From contig NZ_SMTL01000004.1 of assembly GCF_004358025.1 (NCBI RefSeq), positions 302,453 to 366,452 of the forward strand: a stretch of DNA of 64,000 nucleotides. The letters run 5' to 3'. The translations under genes and the position numbers were made by a program. The notes under the pieces were generated by a model. That model was not told the origin of the DNA. It saw only the letters and a list, made by a program, of their open reading frames with translations, and did no database searches. How positions within the stretch are numbered: position 1 is the stretch's first letter; every line of letters starts with the position of its first letter. This stretch comes from Rhizobium deserti. Lineage in GTDB: Bacteria > Pseudomonadota > Alphaproteobacteria > Rhizobiales > Rhizobiaceae. Positions 28,213 through 36,434 of the stretch are shown piece after piece.

Positions 28213-29037
28213 ACCCGCGCTTTTCGACAGCTTCCTTCCGTCTTCTCCGAGGATAAGCCGGTGATGGTGATAGAAAGGAGACGGAAGCTGCAGCAGTTCC
28301 TGCAAAAGCCGATGAACGGCTGTTGACGCGAAAAGATCCAGCCCGCGCACCACATGGGTTACCCCCTGCGCGGCATCATCCACGACAACGGATAGATGAT
28401 AGCTCGACGGCGCGTCGGAGCGCGATAATACAACGTCGCCCCATTCCGAGGGATCGGCAGGAAGCTCACGTTGATGGCTGTCACCGGTTTCTGTCCATAC
28501 CAAAGGCAGCCTTATGTGCTGCAGCGCCTTTTCCATATCCAAACGGAATGCGTGTGGTTTGCCCTCGGCAATGAAAGCCTGCCTTTCGGCCCTGCTGCGA
28601 TGCTTGTCTTCCGGAGGATAAAGAGGCGCGCCGTCCGGATCCCGCGGCCAGATCTTGCCGTCTGTCTCAAACGCTCTAACCTGTGCCCTAACTTCTCCCC
28701 GGGTCATGAAGGCGGGATAAACCAGATCCATGTCCCTCAGCCGGTCGAGGGCAGCCTCGTAAGAGGAGAAGTGATCGCTCTGCCGTCTTGCCGGCGTCTC
28801 CCAGGCTACGCCAAGCCATGCTAGGTCGCGGTAGATGCCCTGTTCGAATTCAGGCGTGCAACGGGCGAGGTCGATATCCTCTATGCGCAGCAGAAAATGC
28901 CCCTCGGCCTCCATTGCCATGTCATGATTGAGCAAGGCCGACAAGGCATGGCCAAGATGCAGGGGTCCATTGGGACTCGGAGCGAATCGGTAGACGGGTT
29001 TATCGAAAGGCGAAACGGGCATGGCCTCTTTTGGCAT
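28141..29037 (-). CDS. gluQ: Glutamyl-Q tRNA(Asp) synthetase
   Basis: A 298-residue truncated class I synthetase with HIGH-like PLHLGHA, RIEDID, DVVLSRSDAPSSYHLSVVVDD and KMSKS-like GRKLSKS. It lacks the C-terminal anticodon-binding domain of GluRS. Family members attach glutamate to the queuine at position 34 of tRNA(Asp). The cysteines that bind zinc in E. coli GluQ are absent: the segment after VYPAFMTRGEV has no cysteine. ATG 29037 has a GGA site seven bases upstream. The 3' end overlaps the BrkB-like gene by 72 bases. Confidence 0.9.
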   Translation of the reverse strand: MPKEAMPVSPFDKPVYRFAPSPNGPLHLGHALSALLNHDMAMEAEGHFLLRIEDIDLARCTPEFEQGIYRDLAWLGVAWETPARRQSDHFSSYEAALDRLRDMDLVYPAFMTRGEVRAQVRAFETDGKIWPRDPDGAPLYPPEDKHRSRAERQAFIAEGKPHAFRLDMEKALQHIRLPLVWTETGDSHQRELPADPSEWGDVVLSRSDAPSSYHLSVVVDDAAQGVTHVVRGLDLFASTAVHRLLQELLQLPSPFYHHHRLILGEDGRKLSKSAGSTGLATLRGNGFMLGDVRRLVGL

Positions 29038-29072
29038 GCTTTTCCGCCAACAGCCAAGTGAGGGGCAAGGGC

Positions 29073-29714
29073 GTGACGATCATCCGCAGCGACAGCGATA
29101 TCCAAGCGGCGCTGCAGGCGTTGATCGAGCTTGATCCCCGTCTTCAAGCCATTGTCCATGCCGCAGGTCCCGTGCCTTTGCGGCTGCAGGAGCCGGGATT
29201 TGCCGGCCTCGCCTCAATCGTCGTTTCGCAGATGATCTCGCGTGCCAGCGCAGAGGCCATCTGGCGCAGGATCATTGCGGCAGGCCCGGTCACCGCCAAG
29301 GACTATGTGGAACTCGAACCAGACGTCATCGCCACGTTCGGCTTATCTCGGGCAAAAGCCGCCACGCTTCTCAACCTTGCCAGAGCCGTTTCGCAAGGAA
29401 GGTTCGATCCGCAGGCCGTTTGCGCTCTCGATACCGCCGAAGCTGTCGGTCAGTTGACCACGCTTTCCGGCATAGGGCCTTGGACGGCGCAGGTCTATCT
29501 GATGTTCTGCGGCGGACATGCGGATATCTTTCCTGTCGGAGATGTCGCGCTGCAGGCCGCCGTCGGCCATGGTTTTGCCATGGTATCGCGCCCGTCTGCG
29601 AAAGAGCTGCTGAAGATCGCAGAGCTCTGGCGGCCGTGGCGGTCCGTTGCCGCCCGGCTTTTCTGGGCATATTACGCAGCAGAAATGCACCGGAACGTGA
29701 CGCCACTGGCATGA
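29073..29714 (+). CDS. DNA-3-methyladenine glycosylase II family protein (AlkA-like)
   Basis: A 213-residue HhH-GPD glycosylase starting at GTG 29073. LTTLSGIGPWTAQVYLMFCGG is the helix-hairpin-helix, and FPVGDVALQ carries the catalytic aspartate. It removes alkylated bases in base-excision repair. There is no N-terminal AlkA domain, so it is the short form. It is divergent from gluQ with only 35 bases between the starts. Confidence 0.88.
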   Translation: MTIIRSDSDIQAALQALIELDPRLQAIVHAAGPVPLRLQEPGFAGLASIVVSQMISRASAEAIWRRIIAAGPVTAKDYVELEPDVIATFGLSRAKAATLLNLARAVSQGRFDPQAVCALDTAEAVGQLTTLSGIGPWTAQVYLMFCGGHADIFPVGDVALQAAVGHGFAMVSRPSAKELLKIAELWRPWRSVAARLFWAYYAAEMHRNVTPLA

Positions 29715-29803
29715 GTATCCCGCTGCGTTTATTGGGCTTCACAATCCTGTAACAACGGACCTAATATAGAAGGAACATATGCCGAATCGGGTAGGAGCGT
29801 CAC

Positions 29804-30361
29804 TTGACGATTGCAGTCTCCCCGCAGGCCCTGCCGGCGCTCGTCCTGAACGCTGACTACCGGCCGCTGAGTTATTATCCCTTGTCGTTGTGGTCCTGGC
29901 AGGACGCGATCAAGGCGGTTTTCCTCGACCGTGTGAATATCATCGCGGAGTACGAACATTCCGTTTGTTCGCCGAGCTTCTCGATGAGGCTGCCGAGCGT
30001 GGTCAGTCTCAAGACCTATGTCCAGCCGACGCGCAATCCTGCCTTCACCCGGTTCAACGTCTTCCTGCGCGACAAGTTCGAGTGCCAGTATTGCGGGGCC
30101 CACGACGACTTGACGTTCGACCACGTCATTCCGCGTGCCCATGGCGGTGAAACGACCTGGGAAAACGTCGTGGCGGCCTGTTCGCCCTGTAATCTTCGCA
30201 AGGGCAGCAAGCTGCCGAAGCAGGCCGCCATGTTCCCGCACCAGAAGCCTTATCAGCCGACGGTTCAGGACCTGCATAACAATGGCCGGCTTTTCCCGCC
30301 GAATTATCTGCACGAAAGCTGGATGGACTATCTTTATTGGGACACGGAACTGCAGCCTTGA
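29804..30361 (+). CDS. HNH endonuclease
   Basis: A 185-residue protein from TTG 29804 with GGAG seven bases upstream. The N-terminal half (LVLNADYRPLSYYPLSLWSWQDAI) is the conserved region of this small HNH group. The nuclease domain shows CQYCG, the FDHVIPRAHGGETTWENVV active site, and CSPCNLRKGSK, so both CxxC zinc pairs are intact. The substrate is unknown. This is a core chromosomal HNH family in alphaproteobacteria rather than an obvious mobile homing nuclease. A hairpin terminator follows at 30389. Confidence 0.88.
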   Translation: MTIAVSPQALPALVLNADYRPLSYYPLSLWSWQDAIKAVFLDRVNIIAEYEHSVCSPSFSMRLPSVVSLKTYVQPTRNPAFTRFNVFLRDKFECQYCGAHDDLTFDHVIPRAHGGETTWENVVAACSPCNLRKGSKLPKQAAMFPHQKPYQPTVQDLHNNGRLFPPNYLHESWMDYLYWDTELQP

Positions 30362-30388
30362 GGGCCGTTTCGTATGCCAGCCGATGCG

Positions 30389-30413
30389 AAGGCCGCCTCA
30401 GGCGGCCTTTTTT
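30389..30413 (+). terminator. Terminator of the HNH gene, overlapping the dsbB stop
   Basis: AAGGCCGCC-TCA-GGCGGCCTT is a perfect 9-bp hairpin followed by a run of Ts, 28 bases after the HNH stop. The TCA loop (30398-30400) is the complement of the dsbB stop codon, so the terminator arm overlaps the last codons of dsbB. Confidence 0.8.
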
Positions 30414-30910
30414 GCGCCTGCGAATGCGATAACAGCAAGGACGACGCTGGTGATGACGTTCCAGCCGGCCAGCGACAGGCCAAGGATACGAAGCGCGGCC
30501 TGGTCACACTGCGGACCATGAACAGCATTGAGGGAGGAGAGCAGGTCTCCCGCACTCGTCGTCGCGGAGCCGGGCGTGCTGGTGCAGCTTGATGGACCGG
30601 CCCAGAAGCCCCATTCGACGCCTGCATGATAGATGCCCATGCCGGCACCCACCACCATCATCACGGCGATGACGACAAGCAGCGCCCGCGTGATCTTCGG
30701 CGAAAACCCGGCAGCGGCCGTGATGGTCGCGACGATGCCGACAGGAATTCCGTAATAGTAGGGGTCGCGCTCGAGGAGGCAAAGGTGGCAGGGCATATAG
30801 CCCCCCATATGCTCGAATACCAACGCGCCGCCGACAGTGGCTGCCATACCGAGCGTCACCAGCAGAGGGAAGCCGAGGCGGAAGTTCTGACCGGTCGTTG
30901 CAAGCGCCAT
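30398..30910 (-). CDS. dsbB: Disulfide bond formation protein B (DsbB-like)
   Basis: A 170-residue inner membrane protein with about four helices from ATG 30910; 38 upstream codons are omitted. PCHLCLLERDPYYYG holds the first redox pair (CHLC), and a second pair of cysteines lies in the periplasmic loop (about residues 105 and 131). It re-oxidises DsbA and passes electrons to quinone. The HNH terminator overlaps its 3' end. Confidence 0.85.
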   Translation of the reverse strand: MALATTGQNFRLGFPLLVTLGMAATVGGALVFEHMGGYMPCHLCLLERDPYYYGIPVGIVATITAAAGFSPKITRALLVVIAVMMVVGAGMGIYHAGVEWGFWAGPSSCTSTPGSATTSAGDLLSSLNAVHGPQCDQAALRILGLSLAGWNVITSVVLAVIAFAGAKKAA

Positions 30911-31143
30911 GCGTATTTCCTCATCGGTTCGGGTCGGGTCGGGCAAAGCCAAACTCCGTTTAGCAGATGCCGGCACTCTGTAAAGCAACCACGGGAGATG
31001 TGAGCTGCAGACCCGCCGGCACATTTCCGTGTTATCGATTTGACAACGGGCGCCGCACAGATTGCAAGGAGAAGTCCTGTCTAGTAGGACCGCAGCAGCA
31101 AGAAACGGGCAGGCGTCGACGCGCGATCGGAGGCAGAACTATA

Positions 31144-32154
31144 TTGGATTATCCGTTCAAATCGGAGCGCCCCGACATCCGGCGCGGATGGTGGGACAAG
31201 CTCAGGACCGCTTACGAAACGGCTCGGATCACCCGGCGCGAGCGGAGAAACAAGAAGCCGGTCGAACTTTCGCCTGTGGCGCAGGTTTCGCGATTGGGCA
31301 CTACCGACATCCCACTGGTTTTCATCACCCATAACGATATGGCCATCCTGCCCTTCTTCCTGCGTCATTATCGTCAGCTTGGCGTGACGCGCTTCATCTG
31401 CGTCGATGATGTGTCGCAGGATGGTACGCGCGAGTTTCTTGCAGAGCAGCCGGATGTGGATCTGTGGGTTTCTCCCATTCGTTACAAGGAGGCAAGACGC
31501 GGCCGTCGTTGGCGGGAGACGCTGTTTGCCCGATACGGTTATGATCGTTGGTATGTGAACGTGGATTCGGACGAATTCCTGTTCTATGACCAGTGTGAAA
31601 GCAAAACCTTGGGTACTTTGATCACAACGCTGGAGAAGCACGATGTAAAGCGACTCGCTGCCCCGATGCTCGACATGTATCCCGGGCCGGGAAGCATCCA
31701 GCCGGATGCGGAGCAGGGTTTCGCCTGGGAGTTCTCCAACTATTTCGATGCCAGCGGCTATGATGCCAAGCTCGATAAGCGCGGAGTGAGCCTGAAGGGC
31801 GGCCCGCGCAAGCGCCGCTTCGGCGAGGCGAACGAGTTGATGAAGTACCCGCTGATCTTCTGGGATCGCAGCTGCTTTTTCGGCAGCAGCCCACACCGCC
31901 CCCTGCCTTATGACCGAAATTTCTCGTCGGACTGGGGCGTGCTGCTGCACTTCAAGTTTTTCACGAACTACAGGGACAAGATAACTGAAGCTGCAAACGC
32001 AGAACAGCATCACAATAACTCGCAGCACTACAAGGCAATGGAGGCTGAGCTGCAGCTGGGGGAGCTGGAATTGACTGATAAGATCTCCAGTCCCTTTCGT
32101 GATGCACAGCAACTGGCCGACCTCGGATTTATAACCTCCAGCGATCTCAATTGA
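31144..32154 (+). CDS. Family 2 glycosyltransferase (Glyco_tranf_2_4 type)
   Basis: A 336-residue protein. The frame is open from 30967; TTG 31144 with GGAGG ten bases upstream is the preferred start. IPLVFITHNDMAILPFFLRHYRQLGVTRFICVDDVSQDGT is the GT-A N-terminus, and VNVDSDEFLFYDQ holds the DxD-like metal site. Families with this domain add sugars to surface polysaccharides. It is the first gene of a three-gene polysaccharide patch ending at tRNA-Leu. Start confidence is lower than family confidence. Confidence 0.72.
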   Translation: MDYPFKSERPDIRRGWWDKLRTAYETARITRRERRNKKPVELSPVAQVSRLGTTDIPLVFITHNDMAILPFFLRHYRQLGVTRFICVDDVSQDGTREFLAEQPDVDLWVSPIRYKEARRGRRWRETLFARYGYDRWYVNVDSDEFLFYDQCESKTLGTLITTLEKHDVKRLAAPMLDMYPGPGSIQPDAEQGFAWEFSNYFDASGYDAKLDKRGVSLKGGPRKRRFGEANELMKYPLIFWDRSCFFGSSPHRPLPYDRNFSSDWGVLLHFKFFTNYRDKITEAANAEQHHNNSQHYKAMEAELQLGELELTDKISSPFRDAQQLADLGFITSSDLN

Positions 32155-32447
32155 GACATGACTCCTATTGTTGTGGATGGATAGGAAACTGGCAATTTCT
32201 ACCGGCAAGCTGCATAACCGGCTCCAGTTGCTGAAAAAGACGTTTGGGCTAAAGGTCCTTTGACCTCCTTCGCAACAGCTTGACGGACTGATTCTTGTCA
32301 GCACTTGTTCCCACACTACCGACACCGAAGGAGCTTGCCGAAGGGCTTTCAGCAGAGCCGTCAGCGGGCAGCAGGACTGCAAGACGAAGATGACTTACCA
32401 GACGGAGTTCGTCGCTTTTTCCGCCCGCCCCATCCGAAGAGTGAGCC

Positions 32448-33034
32448 ATGGCACCATTTCGCCGCCTGAGAAACATGATCGGCTTGCGCAAAAGCAGACC
32501 TCGTGACACCTGGCCGTGGCCCGGCATCACGATTGGCAGGCATAGCTATGGGGTCATTCCGGAATCGATATTCAGGTATGATGCGACAATCACTTTAAAC
32601 GTCGGATCATTTTGCTCGATAGCCAAGGAAGTTCTGTTTCTGGTCCGGGCAGATCACCCCATCCACACTGTGTCGACATTTCCTTTGTCCAAGCTTGCGA
32701 CCGGCATGGACGAGCTACGTTCCAAAGGGCCCATTATCGTCGGGCATGATGTCTGGATCGGTCGCCGCGCCATGATCATGTCCGGCGTCACGATCGGCAA
32801 CGGGGCCGTTGTGGCAGCGGGCGCCGTTGTTACGAAGGACGTGCCTCCGGTGCCATTGTTGGAGGCGCACCAGCGAAGCTTATCCGCTATCGCTTTGACC
32901 CGGCCACCATCGATACTCTCCAGATACTTGCTTGGTGGGACTGGCCGGATGAAGAGATCAGAGCTAAACTTGATCTCTTCCAACTGCCGGCAGAAGTCTT
33001 CATTCAGCGCGCCGAGGCGGGATACGATTCATAG
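32448..33034 (+). pseudogene. Frameshifted hexapeptide (XAT/CatB-like) acetyltransferase
   Basis: Residues 1-134 read as a left-handed beta-helix acyltransferase of the xenobiotic acetyltransferase/CatB type: [16 protein letters not shown], the catalytic-histidine region [12 protein letters not shown], then [25 protein letters not shown] and [11 protein letters not shown]. At about 32850 the frame must shift to the one starting at base 32852 (minus one base), where [15 protein letters not shown] and [11 protein letters not shown] complete the family C-terminus to TAG 33032-33034. Unshifted, translation runs out of frame to 33050. It is either a recent one-base deletion or a sequencing error. 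It probably acetylated a surface sugar. Confidence 0.82.
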
Positions 33035-33151
33035 CCGAGCGCGGGGCTAACCTCGATTCGACCAGCTGAAGGCTGTGGCCTCCTACTCTTTCATCGGGAG
33101 CGGAGTAGCGTCAGTTTATGTTAGGCCATTGTCTATATTCGATCTGTGGTT

Positions 33152-33180
33152 CAATGGCATTGATGGTAGCAATGCCATTG
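33152..33180. repeat. Perfect 11-bp inverted repeat upstream of the GT8 gene
   Basis: CAATGGCATTG (33152-33162) and its exact complement CAATGCCATTG (33170-33180) flank a 7-base spacer, about 70 bases before the GT8 start. No T-run follows, so it does not look like a terminator. It could be an operator for a dimeric regulator or an RNA hairpin. Confidence 0.6.
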
Positions 33181-33248
33181 GCTCCAAGGGCCGGCTAGAT
33201 GATGGATGAAGGTGACAATCCCTATTGGTCCGTATTGGAGGTATGCTG

Positions 33249-34205
33249 ATGAACAGGCGCAATGCTGTGGTCTTGGTCACGGACGATAATCTCTTGCCGC
33301 CAGCACTTCATCTATGGTCCCGGTTACGCTCGCTGAACAATCGGAATGACACGGACGTCCTCCTTTTCATGCCCGACAAGGCTATATCGGAGATGCAACT
33401 TTTGGATTTGACGGGCGTCATACCGATAAGCAGTTTGTTTATGCCGACCATTAAGTATTCTGGGCCGTCTCACGTTACCGAAGCTGCATGCTTGAGGATC
33501 GTGGTGCCACGCTATCTGCAGCAGAATTATTCCAAGCTCCTCTACCTAGATATCGATGTCGTTGTTTCAGATGCATCGATCTTCCGCGTGTTTGACATAG
33601 AGTTGAATGCACCGCTGGCTGCCACGCGATGGCATAAAAAGAGCTTCGACCCGAGCATGGTTGTAAACGGTAAGCTCCAGGAGGGAGCCTTTGCATTTAC
33701 GCGATACTTCAACTCGGGAGTCTTGCTGATCAATGCCGACCGTTACGTTGAAGCGGAGATCGATGTTAAAGCGTTCAAATTCCTGGCAGAAGAGGAAGGA
33801 AAGTCCGAGGTCCCCGACCAGACCGCGTTGAACGTGGCTGTCGGCGACGGTTGGGAGGAGCTTTCTCCGGCAATGAACTTCCGGGCGGAGCTCCTGCAGA
33901 CTTTTCTTTCAAAAATGTTTCCTCCCGTCGTTATCCACTATGTGGGTGAAAAGAAGTCTTGGCACACCCCGTCGATCAGCCATCCCCTTCGATCTGAACA
34001 AATCAAGTGGTTGGCACTGAATGGCCATTGGCACTTTCTCGTAAATAATATCCGGGTAAAACACCTTCTGCGGGCGATCAGAAGACGCATCAATGGCAAA
34101 GGCCATTCTACACCAACGTACATCCAGCCGCAGAACCGTCTGATCAAAGATTACCTTGCCGTTGCCTTCGTGGACCATTGGAATGTGCAACCGGCCCGAC
34201 TGTAG
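33249..34205 (+). CDS. Family 8 glycosyltransferase
   Basis: A 318-residue protein from ATG 33249, seven bases after GGAGG. ACLRIVVPRYL, the DxD motif in LLYLDIDVVV, FNSGVLLINAD, DQTALNVAV and the C-terminal VIHYVGEKKSWH are the GT8 (LPS galactosyl/glucosyltransferase) pattern. It would add a hexose to lipopolysaccharide or another glycan in the cytoplasm. Codon use is visibly less GC-rich than in neighbours such as argJ or secA. A 6-bp GCAA-capped hairpin follows the stop at 34219-34234. Confidence 0.85.
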   Translation: MNRRNAVVLVTDDNLLPPALHLWSRLRSLNNRNDTDVLLFMPDKAISEMQLLDLTGVIPISSLFMPTIKYSGPSHVTEAACLRIVVPRYLQQNYSKLLYLDIDVVVSDASIFRVFDIELNAPLAATRWHKKSFDPSMVVNGKLQEGAFAFTRYFNSGVLLINADRYVEAEIDVKAFKFLAEEEGKSEVPDQTALNVAVGDGWEELSPAMNFRAELLQTFLSKMFPPVVIHYVGEKKSWHTPSISHPLRSEQIKWLALNGHWHFLVNNIRVKHLLRAIRRRINGKGHSTPTYIQPQNRLIKDYLAVAFVDHWNVQPARL

Positions 34206-34427
34206 GAAATCAACACTCCTGCCAGCAATGGCAGCGGCTATGAAAGATTGGAGGATGCTCCAGAACGAAAACGTGCTGCCACATTCAGCTGCTGTGCCGG
34301 ACAATGGCTGACTATTGGTCCGTTAAAAAAGAGATTGGATGTCTGCTGAGCGGCAACATTTCGTAGCGACAAGACGTTGCCTCCAACCTATTTCGAGTTG
34401 CAGCCCGAACAATGAAGCGGAAAAAAG

Positions 34428-34512
34428 TGGTGCCCCGTGCCGGAATCGAACCAGCACTCCTCTCGGAACCTGATTTTGAGTCAGGCGCGTCTACCAATTC
34501 CGCCAACGGGGC
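34428..34512 (-). tRNA. tRNA-Leu (anticodon CAA)
   Basis: On the minus strand GCCCCGT (5' end 34512) pairs with ACGGGGC (34438-34432). The TTCGATTC T-loop, a long variable arm typical of class II tRNA and an anticodon loop CTCAAAA (anticodon CAA) are present. The 3' CCA is encoded (34430-34428), followed by CTTTTTTC, a likely terminator. Its 3' end faces the glycosyltransferase patch, a usual side for island integration, but I saw no duplicate of the tRNA end near 31 kb. Confidence 0.93.
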
Positions 34513-34795
34513 ACGGATCGGATAGCTAAGGCGTCTACCATGTGGTTGCGCGAAGATGCAAGAGCGAAGTGGAACGGCACTGGTGCCATCGTAGCCATCG
34601 GCATTGGCACGTAAATATGTAGACGACTCGCCAAATGATTCGGTCTTTCACGCGACCGTAGCGGTGCAGCCGTCTCGCAAGCACCTCAAACCGGCTGCAG
34701 CAGAAGTTGTTTTTTCACAAGAGCCTGAAGCAGGGCTTGCTTGCCCCGCAATGCAGGTAATATGAGCTCCTCTTGCCAATTCAGAAGCAGCCTCC

Positions 34796-36430
34796 ATGAA
34801 ATTGCCCAGCGGCACTTCCTATGACGAACTGTACCGGGATTTCGTGTGGGAAATCCCGCCTCGCTTCAACATGGGTACGGCGGCCAGCGACGCATGGGCC
34901 AACAACGAGCCGGAGCGGGTCTGCCTTCAGCATTTCAGTTCGGATGGTCGGCATTCCGCGATGACCTATGGAGAGCTCAGCGAGCGTTCGAATGCGTTGG
35001 CGAACGCGTTTCGGGCGCTCGGTGTCGGCAGGGGCGACCGCGTGGCTCTTCTCCTGCCGCAAGGCTTTGAGACGGTCGTAGCCCATGTGGCAACCTACAA
35101 GATCGGGGCGATTGCCCTGCCGCTTGCCTTGCTGTTCGGCGTCGAAGGGCTGGAATACAAGTTGCAGGTGGCCAGCGCCGCCGCCATCGTGACGAACGGC
35201 TTCGGGATGTCGCGGCTGGTGGAGATCCGTGAGCGTCTGCCGGCGCTCAAGCATGTGGTCTTGACCGATGACTCAGGTTCGGATCTTGGCAGCATGCGGA
35301 TGCATGACCTGATCGACGCACATTCGTCCCACCTGGAGGTGGCGGATACGGGTCCGGACGATCCCGCCCTGATGATTTTTACATCGGGTACGACAGGGCC
35401 GCCGAAGGCCGCCCTGCACGGGCACCGCGTCCTCGCCGGTCATCTTCCGGGATTCCAACTGGCGCATGCCTTCGCGCCGCAGGAAGGCGACAGGATCTGG
35501 ACGCCGTCCGACTGGGCCTGGGCGGGCGGATTGCTGAACGTGCTGATGCCGGCTCTGATGCTCGGCATTCCTGTTGTTTCCTCACCGGCACAGAAGTTCG
35601 ATCCTGAGACTGCCTTTCGCATCATGGACGAAATGCACGTGCGGAATGCCTTCATCCCGCCGACCGCGCTGCGGCTTCTGCGCTCGGTGGCAGATTCGCG
35701 ACATAAGTATGCGCTCAACCTCCGGACCGTCACCTCCGCCGGGGAAGCTCTAGGACTCGAGACCTATGAATGGGCAAAAGAGGCGCTCGGCGTGACGGTG
35801 AACGAGTTCTATGGGCAGACGGAGTGCAATTTCGTGATTTCGTCCTGCGCTGAGATCGGTGTCACCCGCGCTGGCAAGATTGGAAGGCCGGTGCCCGGCC
35901 ATCGTGTCGCTGTCATTGACGCCAAGGGCCTTGAGGTTGCAGCCGGAGAAACGGGAGAGATCGCTATCTGGCGGCCCGATCCGGTCGTGTTTCTCAAATA
36001 TTGGCAGGATGACGCGGCGACGGCGGCTAAGTTGGGCGGGGATTGGCTCGTCACCGGGGATCTGGGGCGGCTGGATGCGGAGGGCTATATCGAGTTCATT
36101 GGCCGCGACGACGACATCATCACCTCTTCCGGTTACCGCATAGGTCCGAGCGAGATCGAGGACTGCTTGAGCGGGCATCCGGCCGTGCATATGGCAGCGG
36201 CCGTGGGCAAGCCGGATCTGATCCGAACGGAAATCGTCAAAGCCTATGTCGTGCCGTCGCCAGGCGTAGAACCAGGCGACGCTCTGGCGGCAGAACTGCG
36301 GGAATGGGTGAAGACGCGCCTTTCCATGCACGAATATCCGCGTGAAATATCCTTCGTGGAAGACATTCCGCTGACGACGAGCGGCAAGGTCATCCGCCGT
36401 CTGCTGCGCCAGAGGGCTGCGGCGGAATAG
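34796..36430 (+). CDS. AMP-dependent acyl-CoA synthetase/ligase
   Basis: A 544-residue ANL-superfamily enzyme with the P-loop MIFTSGTTGPPKAALHGH (about 195-212), NEFYGQTECNFV, the hinge GDLGRLDAEGYIEFIGRDDDIITSSGYRIGPSEIE and the catalytic lysine in TTSGKVIRRLLR. It activates a carboxylic acid as acyl-AMP, then forms the CoA thioester. The sequence resembles acetyl/medium-chain acyl-CoA synthetases; the acid cannot be decided. The start ATG 34796 has only a weak ribosome site. It ends four bases before the convergent GNAT gene. Confidence 0.88.
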   Translation: MKLPSGTSYDELYRDFVWEIPPRFNMGTAASDAWANNEPERVCLQHFSSDGRHSAMTYGELSERSNALANAFRALGVGRGDRVALLLPQGFETVVAHVATYKIGAIALPLALLFGVEGLEYKLQVASAAAIVTNGFGMSRLVEIRERLPALKHVVLTDDSGSDLGSMRMHDLIDAHSSHLEVADTGPDDPALMIFTSGTTGPPKAALHGHRVLAGHLPGFQLAHAFAPQEGDRIWTPSDWAWAGGLLNVLMPALMLGIPVVSSPAQKFDPETAFRIMDEMHVRNAFIPPTALRLLRSVADSRHKYALNLRTVTSAGEALGLETYEWAKEALGVTVNEFYGQTECNFVISSCAEIGVTRAGKIGRPVPGHRVAVIDAKGLEVAAGETGEIAIWRPDPVVFLKYWQDDAATAAKLGGDWLVTGDLGRLDAEGYIEFIGRDDDIITSSGYRIGPSEIEDCLSGHPAVHMAAAVGKPDLIRTEIVKAYVVPSPGVEPGDALAAELREWVKTRLSMHEYPREISFVEDIPLTTSGKVIRRLLRQRAAAE

Positions 36431-36434
36431 CGCC

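Noticed and set aside
31081..32382. A 433-codon minus-strand open frame over the GT2 gene
   Set aside because: It is antisense to a recognisable glycosyltransferase, has no family features and no ribosome site; long antisense frames are common in GC-rich DNA.
31000..34512. A tRNA-Leu-linked integrative element with attachment repeats
   Set aside because: No integrase gene and no second copy of the tRNA 3' end were seen at the left side of the patch.
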